NCBI GenBank assembly: GCA_024640925.1
Contig: JAHEEB010000048.1
Coordinates: forward strand, 1 to 11,723
Reading direction: 5' to 3'
DNA length: 11,723 bases
Origin: Bacteroidota bacterium
Lineage (GTDB): Bacteria > Bacteroidota > Bacteroidia > Bacteroidales > UBA10428
In this document: positions 1 through 6,559 of the stretch, piece by piece
How the letters are laid out: the number at the start of each line of letters is the position of its first letter
Position numbering within the stretch: position 1 is the first letter of the stretch
The notes under the pieces: generated by a model
The model's input: the letters and a program-made list of their open reading frames with translations, nothing else
The model's database searches: none
What the model was told of the DNA's origin: nothing
Made by a program: the position numbers and the translations under genes

Positions 1-3000
1 GAAAACCAGGTGTGGGAAATATTTCGTGACAGCAATGGACAAATTTGGGCTGGAACTTACCTGGGTGGTCTAAAATATTTAGACCTTAAACAGAATGTAT
101 TTCTTAAATATAACCTTGATAATGAAAACAACAGGGCAGTAACTGTTAGAGCCATTAATCAAGACGCGCAAGGTAATTTGTGGGTTGGAACCAGAGGCGG
201 ACTCTATTCTATCAATCTGAAATCGAAACGACTTTCACATTATTCTCATAATATTTACGATGAACATAGTCTTACTCATAATTCTATTCTCGACTTAATG
301 GTTGATAAAAAAGGAGATTTATGGGTTGGAACACGCAGTGGGGTGAGTTTCTATAATTTCGACAAGCTGGCTTTTGGCTATTTGTCCGCAATTGATATGG
401 GCGAACCACTGTTAAACAATAACGAGGTTTACGAATTATGGGAAGATGAAGATGAAAATCTATGGATTGGTACAGAAAGTGGCGGACTAAATATTTTTAG
501 CAGGAAACAAAATACAATGCAGTACCTTACTAAAGCAAACGGTCTTAGCAATAACTGTATAAAGGCAATTATGCCCGATAATTCCGGAAATATATTAATA
601 GGTACGTATCTTGGAGGGCTCAATCAGTATAATCCAAAAACAAAACGCAACCGGATTTTTGAACATAACCCCACCGATTCGCTTTCACTGAGCGACAATT
701 CCGTTTGGGCATTTTTACGTGATCATCAGGGAAAAATCTGGGTAGGAACTTCCACCGGAATTGATTTATTTGATGAAAAAAGAGGTGTCTTTCAGCGATT
801 TGGAAAGAAGTTTAACGTTGGAATGGTTGTCATGATTTTTGAAGATACCAAGAATCGGTTATGGATGTATTCCAGCGATTTAAACAAGTTAACAATGGTT
901 GGACCAGATAATTCTATCCACAATTATCATATTGCCGCCCGAAGCATGTGCAACGACGATAAAGGAAATCTCTGGATTGCATCTCTTGGTAATGGCTTGA
1001 TTTATCTCGATCCTAAAACAGACAAAACGCTTACTTATAATGTTGATAGTGGATTGTGCAATAATGTGATCTATGGAATGATTAATATCGATAATCAATA
1101 TTTATGGCTAAGTACCAGCAATGGCTTATCACGCTTTGATATTGAGAAAAAAGAGTTTAAAAATTATACTAGTAACAATGGACTCTTTAACGGTGAGTTT
1201 AATTATGGGGCTTTTTTAGAGTGTAAGGATAAAACCCTTGTTTTTGGTGGCAAAAAAGGAATTGATTTTATTTTTCCGGATAAGTTGAGGGATAACGAAT
1301 ATATCCCTCCTGTTGTGCTAACCGATTTCAGAATTTTTAATAAACCCGTAATTATTAATCCGGGCTCGAGTGAAGCAAACCAACTACATAATTTCATTTT
1401 CGAAACGAAAAAAATCGTTCTTACCCACGAACAGAATATGATTTCTTTCGAATTTGCCGCATTAAATTATGCGAACAGCAGTAAAAACAGGTATAAGTAT
1501 AAACTTGAAGGATTCGATAAAGAATGGAACGATATAGGAACAAGTCGTCTGGCAACTTATACCAACCTCGATCATGGAGATTATGTTTTTAAAGTTATTG
1601 GCTCTAACAGCGATGGTAAGTTCAATAATGCCGGAACATCTGTCCACCTCATTATTCTTCCACCTTTTTGGAAAACATGGTGGTTCAGAACTATATTAAT
1701 TCTTATCGTCATTGGTTTGTTTTACCTGGTTTACAATTTTATTATCAATCGCGAAAAACTAAAACACCAACTATATTTCGAACGACAGGCTGCAAGGCAA
1801 ATTCAGGAACTTGATCGATTAAAGCATCAGTTTTTCATGAATATATCTCACGAGATAAGGACACCGCTTTCCTTGATAATAGGTCCATTGAATAAGTTAA
1901 TAGGTTCTGAATTCGATAAGAAAGCAGCTTTGGCTCATCTGCAAATTATTCAGCGTAATACAAACATACTTAGCCGACTGGTCAATCAACTTCTCGATTA
2001 TCGGAAACTTGAAACTGGTAATCTTCAACTCGAATTAAAAAAGGGAAACCTCAGGCAATTTGTAGAAGAACTGGTAGAATCATTCAGAAATTTGGCTGAA
2101 GAAAAATCGGTGAACCTTGAGTTTAATTCATTGCATAGCCAGATTTTTACGTGGTTTGATTCCGATAAGATGGAGAAAATAATAAATAATCTTCTTACAA
2201 ATGCGTTGAAATTCACTGATCCCGGAGGAAAGGTATCTGTTGCCCTATCGCTTACAAACCTTGACGAACTCGAAGCAAGCAACCATTACTTACCTGCAAT
2301 CGATTTTGATGCATTAGAAGATAAACAATTTATAAAGATTATAGTAAGAGATTCCGGAATTGGCATTCCTTCGTCGCAACTTATGAAAATTTTCGACAGG
2401 TTCCGCCAGATCAATAATATGGGTAAAGGAGGAACTGGCATTGGGCTATCGCTGACAAAAGAATTAGTGATGTTGCACAAAGGACATATAAAAGTTAAAA
2501 GTATTGAAGGTAAGGGCAGTAAATTTACACTGTTGTTCCCTTATAACGACATAAATTATATCGAAGAAACCTCAACGGCTGGTTCAGAACAGGCTCTTTC
2601 CGAAACAGAAAACATTGTTACAACCGATGGTAAAAAGCAAATCAATGAACCCATTTTACTGGTTGTGGATGATAATGCCGATATACGAGAATTCATAAAA
2701 TATCATTTCGAACCGGAATACCAGATTATACAGGCGAAAGACGGAAGAGAAGGTTGGGAGAAAACCCTGGAAATCATTCCCGATTTTATTATTGCTGATG
2801 TTATGATGCCTCATATTGATGGAAATGAATTATGCCGGAAAATTAAAAATGACGAACGAACTTCACACATTCCGGTTATTCTGTTAACAGCGCTTTCATC
2901 GTCACAAAATCAAATGGCAGGTATTGATGCAGGGGCCGACGATTATATTGTTAAACCTTTCGATATTACCCTTTTGAAAGCTAAGACAGATAACATGCTT

Positions 3001-3396
3001 TCCATACGGAAAACGTTGCGGGAGAGATATAGTAAAGAGATGTTACTTAAACCGAAGGACATTGTTTTAACATCGCCCGACGAAAAGTTTCTAAAAAAAG
3101 TAATTGCTGTAGTTGAGAAAAACATTGCCCATCCTGAACTTGATGTCGATTTCATATCGAAAAATGTTGGAGTAAGCCGTACACAATTATATCGAAAAAT
3201 AAACTCTCTTACAGATATGGCTGTTAAAGAGTTTGTAAAGGATATACGATTAAAAAGGGCGGCACAACTGGTAACTCAGAATAAATTGAATATATCAGAA
3301 ATAGCATATGAAGTTGGGTTTACCGATTTGTCTTATTTCCGTAAATGTTTTAAAGAGAAATTCGGTATAAGTGCAAGCGAATATCAGAAAGGGTAA
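1..3396 (+). CDS. Hybrid two-component system sensor/regulator (HTCS), 5'-truncated
   Basis: One polypeptide that senses a ligand in the periplasm, phosphorylates itself and regulates transcription. The reading frame is open to base 1, so the true start lies upstream. Numbering from the codon at base 10: about nine or ten propeller (Reg_prop) repeats carry WxGT motifs such as WAGT 13-16, decaying to WMYS, WIAS and WLST; a Y_Y_Y domain spans about 478-540; one membrane segment about 558-580; HisKA with NISHEIRTP and phospho-acceptor H614; HATPase with N-box around N727-N731, G1 box DSGIGIP 781-787 and G2 box GGTGIGL 807-813; a receiver domain with acidic D887/D888, phospho-acceptor D930, T960 and K982; an AraC-type HTH about 1035-1128. 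All catalytic residues are present. Full HTCS proteins usually run to 1300-1400 residues, so a few hundred N-terminal residues are missing. Such regulators often control polysaccharide-utilisation loci, but no susC/susD lies beside it here, so the target is unknown. Confidence 0.96.
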   Translation, partial: ENQVWEIFRDSNGQIWAGTYLGGLKYLDLKQNVFLKYNLDNENNRAVTVRAINQDAQGNLWVGTRGGLYSINLKSKRLSHYSHNIYDEHSLTHNSILDLMVDKKGDLWVGTRSGVSFYNFDKLAFGYLSAIDMGEPLLNNNEVYELWEDEDENLWIGTESGGLNIFSRKQNTMQYLTKANGLSNNCIKAIMPDNSGNILIGTYLGGLNQYNPKTKRNRIFEHNPTDSLSLSDNSVWAFLRDHQGKIWVGTSTGIDLFDEKRGVFQRFGKKFNVGMVVMIFEDTKNRLWMYSSDLNKLTMVGPDNSIHNYHIAARSMCNDDKGNLWIASLGNGLIYLDPKTDKTLTYNVDSGLCNNVIYGMINIDNQYLWLSTSNGLSRFDIEKKEFKNYTSNNGLFNGEFNYGAFLECKDKTLVFGGKKGIDFIFPDKLRDNEYIPPVVLTDFRIFNKPVIINPGSSEANQLHNFIFETKKIVLTHEQNMISFEFAALNYANSSKNRYKYKLEGFDKEWNDIGTSRLATYTNLDHGDYVFKVIGSNSDGKFNNAGTSVHLIILPPFWKTWWFRTILILIVIGLFYLVYNFIINREKLKHQLYFERQAARQIQELDRLKHQFFMNISHEIRTPLSLIIGPLNKLIGSEFDKKAALAHLQIIQRNTNILSRLVNQLLDYRKLETGNLQLELKKGNLRQFVEELVESFRNLAEEKSVNLEFNSLHSQIFTWFDSDKMEKIINNLLTNALKFTDPGGKVSVALSLTNLDELEASNHYLPAIDFDALEDKQFIKIIVRDSGIGIPSSQLMKIFDRFRQINNMGKGGTGIGLSLTKELVMLHKGHIKVKSIEGKGSKFTLLFPYNDINYIEETSTAGSEQALSETENIVTTDGKKQINEPILLVVDDNADIREFIKYHFEPEYQIIQAKDGREGWEKTLEIIPDFIIADVMMPHIDGNELCRKIKNDERTSHIPVILLTALSSSQNQMAGIDAGADDYIVKPFDITLLKAKTDNMLSIRKTLRERYSKEMLLKPKDIVLTSPDEKFLKKVIAVVEKNIAHPELDVDFISKNVGVSRTQLYRKINSLTDMAVKEFVKDIRLKRAAQLVTQNKLNISEIAYEVGFTDLSYFRKCFKEKFGISASEYQKG

Positions 3397-3453
3397 TTAC
3401 CAGGTTACAAACAATCAACAAGCTAATCTAAACCCTAAGCTGCGTGGCAGACA

Positions 3454-3540
3454 GGAAAAAACGGGAAGGATTGGCTGTAAGGTGGTTTTTTCCGCTGGGT
3501 TTTGTATTGTTTTCTTTTTAAAACTCTCTTTCCCGTTTTA
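3454..3540 (+). terminator. Possible terminator with two competing stems after the HTCS gene
   Basis: Two mutually exclusive stems share a left arm. GGAAAAAAC at 3454-3462 pairs perfectly with GTTTTTTCC at 3485-3493 (9 bp, 22-nt loop). AAAACGGGAAGGA at 3458-3470 pairs with TCTTTCCCGTTTT at 3527-3539 (13 bp including one G-U). T-rich DNA follows the first stem at 3499-3519. The position 58 bases after the HTCS stop fits transcription termination. The stems are read directly from sequence; the function is inferred. Confidence 0.35.
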
Positions 3541-3591
3541 TTTAGTTAGATAATTCCTGTGCGAGTGTTTGTTAAATATTCTCTGATGGAA

Positions 3592-3770
3592 GATATTCTT
3601 AGAAGTTTCTCCTTTTTATCCGATTCTTGGCATAATTCCTGACTAATGCATAAATAATCTCCCAGTTGAACCTCTGTAATTAACAAGAATATCATCAAAT
3701 ATTGGTAAAGGAGAAACAAACCCCAACTGGATGTTATCTTGTCGCCAGAACCGATAATCCTTGTTAATTA
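3592..3770. repeat. Interleaved short inverted repeats
   Basis: Four perfect inverted pairs lie in crossing order: A 3592-3600 with 3685-3693 (9 bp), B 3605-3615 with 3707-3717 (11 bp), C 3662-3668 with 3724-3730 (7 bp), D 3677-3687 with 3760-3770 (11 bp). A weaker fifth pair joins about 3617-3631 and 3744-3756. Left arms run A-B-C-D and right arms repeat that order, so the helices cross rather than nest. Arms A' and D overlap by three bases. The function is unknown; alternative RNA folds or rearranged repeat remnants are both possible, and the shorter pairs could be chance in AT-rich DNA. Confidence 0.5.
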
Positions 3771-3801
3771 TAGATATAATTAAGTGTAATTATTATATTG
3801 A

Positions 3802-3830
3802 TTGTCATAATTTTTTATTTTTGTCATAAT
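3802..3830 (+). repeat. Direct repeat TTGTCATAAT x2, possible operator
   Basis: The 10-mer TTGTCATAAT occurs at 3802-3811 and again at 3821-3830, 19 bases start to start. The second copy runs into the candidate -7 box of the CotH-like gene. Spacing near two helical turns in the same orientation is the layout expected for a DNA-binding dimer or AraC-type regulator. The repeat is directly visible; a regulatory role is inferred. Confidence 0.4.
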
Positions 3831-3837
3831 ACATTTG
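3830..3837 (+). promoter_or_regulatory. Candidate -7 box (TACATTTG) for the CotH-like gene
   Basis: TACATTTG fits the Bacteroidota consensus TAnnTTTG. No good TTTG -33 element lies at the usual spacing: the nearest upstream TTG, at 3802-3804, is about five bases too far. A start near 3842-3844 would give a leader of roughly 90 bases. The imperfect -33 element together with the overlapping direct repeat would suit a promoter that depends on an activator. Confidence 0.4.
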
Positions 3838-3935
3838 ATTGGCCTGTTATTTCTTTGAAATTTGAACCTTGTATTCAAATTAATAATTCATGATTTTAAC
3901 AATATACTAACACTAGAAACCTTAACTCATTTCAA

Positions 3936-6104
3936 ATGAAAAAATTTATTACCCTACTTCTCTTATGCTTGTTTTATCAGGGAATTTTGATGGAAACGAA
4001 TGCTCAAGACTTTTATACTGCCGACACAGTTATTCGGAAATATTTTGCTGCTACCACATCTGATCCGGGTACAGGCTGGTATTTACCTGAATTTGACGAT
4101 TCTGGTTGGCCATCAGATTCTGGAGCAGTTGGTTATGGTTACGGTAGCTCTGGTTATAATGTAATAAGTTCTACCACTAAGTCACTCTACCAGCGTATTA
4201 CCTTTCAGATTGAAGATTCAACGGCAATTTCAGAATTAAATTTGACAGTTGATTATGACGATGGATATATAGCTTACCTCAACGGTCATGAAGTTGCACG
4301 GGTTAATGTTGATACAACGAAATTCCCTCCTTACAATGCCATTGCTATACGTTCACATAAATCTGAATTTGCTTTGGGACAGACAAACCCTGTTTTAGGT
4401 GTTTACCTTGACAAATCGGTTCTTAGTTCCTGTTTACTTAATGGTGATAATGTTTTGGCTGTTCATACACTAAATGATACGCTAAATGGTGGTTCATTGA
4501 TAAATATACCTTATTTATTTAAGGTGTATTCTGGCTATTACAACTATTATTCAATGATTTCGCGTTACAAACGCCTGGTTAATATCGATTCATCCGATAT
4601 TCCTTTGGTTGTGATTAATACCGATGAATATTATATTCCATATTCATCCGATGAATATGTTAAAATACATATGGGTATTATTGACAATGGTGTTGGTAAA
4701 TACAATAAACCTATTGATTCATTTAATGTTTATAATGGTTTGGCGGGTATAAAATTAAGAGGTCAATCGTCTCGCGATTTTCCAAAACAGACATATCGGT
4801 TGGAATTAAACGATGAAAATGGAAATGATACAAGCGTTGCATTATTAGGTATGCCAAAAGAAAGCGACTGGATACTTTTTGGCCCCTTTGCCGATAAAAG
4901 CCAGATACGAAATAAGGTCGTTTACGATTTGGGCAGCAAATTAGGAAGCTATAATCCACGGGTGCGTTTTTGCGAACTCATAATTAACGGACAAGCGGTG
5001 GGTTTATATATGTTAACGGAAAATATTAAACGTGATAAAAACCGAGTGAATATTGCTAAACTGGGAGAGACAGATATATCGGGGGTTGATGTAACAGGTG
5101 GGTATATCTTTAAATATGATAAAAGCGATAATCACTCTATTTTTCTTAAATACAACAGACAAGTTGATTATCCCGATGTGCTTCAACCCGAGCAGACAGC
5201 TTATTGCGAGAGTTTCTTCCATTTGTACGATTCGGTATTAAACTACAATAATTTCCGTGACCCCGAAATTGGTTACCGAAAATACGTGAGCGATTCAAGT
5301 ATTGTTGATTATGTAATAATGAATGAAATCACTAAAAATGCTGATTCATATTTGTATAGTTCTTACTTTTATAAAGACAGAGAGGATAGGGACAACCGTA
5401 TAAAGTTCGGCCCTCTTTGGGATTATGATCTTGGTTTTGGTAATACCAGGTTTCAGGATGGCAATCTTACTGACAAATGGCAATATGAATATAATACAGG
5501 AATGAAAATTACCCGTTTTTTCCAGGATACAGTGCTTGTTGATCTGTTTCAACAACGATGGGCCGATTTGCGTAAAACTACGTTAAGCAACGATTCTATT
5601 TTTGCATACATCGATTTACTGCTAAGTTATACTGAAAAAGCCAGGATTAGAAATTATGAAATATGGCCTGTTATTGACGAAGAAATTTTCTATCCGGGAT
5701 ATTACATTACAACATTTGATGCAGAGGTTAATGCAATGAAGGATTGGATAACCGAAAGGCTTGCCTGGATTGATGCAAATATTGAGATAATTAACTATCC
5801 GGTTAAACTCATTAATCCTGTAATAGAAGCCGAAACCGGTGTTTTTAGCTTCGATGTTTACCCCAATCCTTTTTCAGAAGACCTTAAGGTTTCTCTGTAT
5901 GTTGAAGAGCATGGAAGTGTAAGGTTTGAGGTTATCAATCTAACCGGACAGGTAATGTATTCGGTGCAAGATGTTGTTGATCCGGGAAATTATGAAGTGG
6001 ATTTAACAAATCAATCGACCTCTTCACTGGAACCGGGAATGTATTTAGTTCGTTTATACATAAACAATATTCCTGCTGGAACGCAGAAGATTATAAAAAA
6101 TTAA
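3936..6104 (+). CDS. Secreted CotH kinase-like protein with T9SS sorting domain
   Basis: A 722-residue exported protein. A signal peptide (MKKF then a hydrophobic run, cleavage probably after A23 in TNAQ) is followed by a beta-sandwich domain at about 25-200 of the galactose-binding-like type, with FDDSGW and VDYDDGYIAYLNG motifs. The CotH domain spans about 220-560. It has IKLRGQSSRDFPKQTYRLEL, with K284 at the place of the nucleotide-contacting lysine, TENIKRDKNRVNI around E362, DYVIMNEITKNADS 458-471, and LWDYDLGFGN with D496/D498 at the place of the metal-binding acidic motif. The C-terminal tail from about 638 has VYPNPFS 641-647 and ends in KIIKN, a type A T9SS sorting domain. CotH proteins of Bacillus phosphorylate spore-coat proteins; Bacteroidota homologues are surface-exposed or secreted, with unknown substrates. 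The gene stands alone, with long spacers on both sides. The first in-frame ATG is used because the signal peptide starts there. Confidence 0.9.
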   Translation: MKKFITLLLLCLFYQGILMETNAQDFYTADTVIRKYFAATTSDPGTGWYLPEFDDSGWPSDSGAVGYGYGSSGYNVISSTTKSLYQRITFQIEDSTAISELNLTVDYDDGYIAYLNGHEVARVNVDTTKFPPYNAIAIRSHKSEFALGQTNPVLGVYLDKSVLSSCLLNGDNVLAVHTLNDTLNGGSLINIPYLFKVYSGYYNYYSMISRYKRLVNIDSSDIPLVVINTDEYYIPYSSDEYVKIHMGIIDNGVGKYNKPIDSFNVYNGLAGIKLRGQSSRDFPKQTYRLELNDENGNDTSVALLGMPKESDWILFGPFADKSQIRNKVVYDLGSKLGSYNPRVRFCELIINGQAVGLYMLTENIKRDKNRVNIAKLGETDISGVDVTGGYIFKYDKSDNHSIFLKYNRQVDYPDVLQPEQTAYCESFFHLYDSVLNYNNFRDPEIGYRKYVSDSSIVDYVIMNEITKNADSYLYSSYFYKDREDRDNRIKFGPLWDYDLGFGNTRFQDGNLTDKWQYEYNTGMKITRFFQDTVLVDLFQQRWADLRKTTLSNDSIFAYIDLLLSYTEKARIRNYEIWPVIDEEIFYPGYYITTFDAEVNAMKDWITERLAWIDANIEIINYPVKLINPVIEAETGVFSFDVYPNPFSEDLKVSLYVEEHGSVRFEVINLTGQVMYSVQDVVDPGNYEVDLTNQSTSSLEPGMYLVRLYINNIPAGTQKIIKN

Positions 6105-6133
6105 TAAGAGGGTGTCCAAAAAGTTGATAAATA

Positions 6134-6211
6134 GCCACGAAGACTCTAAGACACAAAGGTATCACTAAGGTTAATGTATTTTAAATAAGATCTTTGTGAA
6201 TTCTTTGGGGG
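6134..6211. repeat. CCACGAAG-type dispersed intergenic repeat, copy 1
   Basis: GCCACGAAGACTC followed by TAAGACACAAAGG (6134-6159) faces a degenerate complement, AGATCTTTGTGAATTC then TTTGGGGG (6189-6211). This makes an imperfect inverted repeat of the CACxAAGACxCxAAG kind that recurs between genes in many Bacteroidota genomes. A related copy in different internal order lies at 11317-11397. It has no coding content. Family membership is from recollection of the motif, not from a search. Confidence 0.6.
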
Positions 6212-6238
6212 TGAAATCCAGCTAAAATGAAAATTTAC

Positions 6239-6327
6239 TGTTTTTTGTTGAATCCTTTCTTACAGAAAGATGCTGATTAATATGTTTCTCAACCTGGCTG
6301 CGTCATCAGATCGGCCAGCGTTGTTGA
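6239..6327. repeat. Modular dispersed repeat, copy 1
   Basis: 6239-6263 is identical over 25 bases to 11232-11256. 6275-6293 matches 11284-11302 at 15 of 19 positions. 6288-6327 matches 11441-11480 at 31 of 40 positions without gaps and is itself an imperfect palindrome (CTGGC at 6294-6298 with GCCAG at 6314-6318). Both copies sit in gene-free spacers, on the same strand and about 5 kb apart. Confidence 0.7.
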
Positions 6328-6370
6328 AAAAGTACCTGTTTACTTTTGCTGGACGAAGCTTTCTGCTTAA

Positions 6371-6400
6371 CCTCCCCCTACCCCTTGCAAAAGGAGGGGA
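6371..6400. repeat. C-rich/G-rich hairpin-like element
   Basis: CCTCCCCCTACCCC followed by TTGCAAAAGGAGGGGA gives a short imperfect hairpin in AT-rich surroundings. Similar sequences flank it: TTTGCTGGACGAAG near 6345 and TTCTGCTGGAAGAA near 6405, as if the element had inserted between, or carried, short repeats. It resembles the CCCCCTxxCCCC-AAAGGAGGGG elements scattered through Bacteroidota spacers; this attribution is inference. Confidence 0.45.
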
Positions 6401-6471
6401 GAATTTCTGCTGGAAGAAAAATTATTGTTATTAGTTGAAACTTATAATTCTTTTTTACTAAAAAATTTCCA

Positions 6472-6520
6472 TTTGCACAAAGTTCTGTCCTCCTTGAAAA
6501 GGGACAGAACTTAGTGCAAA
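6472..6520 (-). terminator. Long hairpin, probable terminator of the Wzi-like gene
   Basis: 6472-6490 pairs with 6502-6520: 18 of 19 positions match, with one A-A mismatch and an 11-base loop. On the minus strand it lies 40 bases after the stop of the Wzi-like gene and is followed a few bases later by ATTTTTTAG, the layout of a rho-independent terminator. On the plus strand no T-run follows, so it is less convincing as a terminator for the CotH-like gene. The stem is longer than a typical terminator, so a repeat-derived origin is also possible. Confidence 0.6.
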
Positions 6521-6559
6521 ATGAGAGTTAAAAATTTGTAAACCGGCAATCTTAAATTA

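Larger units (their letters stand above)
3397..3935. other. Non-coding spacer between the HTCS and CotH-like genes
   Basis: This 539-base AT-rich spacer shows no convincing gene. A 60-codon frame at 3371-3553 overlaps the HTCS end and has no recognisable content. The spacer holds, in order, a terminator-like element (3454-3540), a set of interleaved inverted repeats (3592-3770), a 10-bp direct repeat (3802-3830) and a candidate -7 promoter box (3830-3837). It is unusually long for this window and probably contains regulatory DNA for the downstream secreted-protein gene. Confidence 0.6.
6105..6559. other. Convergent spacer rich in dispersed repeats
   Basis: No gene is seen between the converging CotH-like and Wzi-like genes. 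The spacer is a patchwork: an IS-end-like string at 6108-6125, a CCACGAAG-type repeat (6134-6211), a 25-mer found again at 11232-11256 (6239-6263), a 40-base module shared with 11441-11480 (6288-6327), a C-rich/G-rich hairpin-like element (6371-6400) and a long hairpin (6472-6520). Such accumulation between 3' ends suggests a tolerated landing site for repeats. Confidence 0.6.

Noticed and set aside
3371..3553. 60-codon forward frame overlapping the end of the HTCS gene
   Set aside because: It starts inside the HTCS HTH region with a GTG, has no recognisable content, and its second half is the terminator-like element.
3592..3770. Integron attC site or CRISPR-like array
   Set aside because: Some GTTRRRY-like strings occur, but the arms cross instead of forming the nested attC hairpin; there are no regularly spaced direct repeats and no integrase or cas gene.
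6105..6559. tRNA or other known RNA gene in the convergent spacer
   Set aside because: No cloverleaf or conserved T-loop was found; the structure there is explained by repeats and a terminator-like hairpin.
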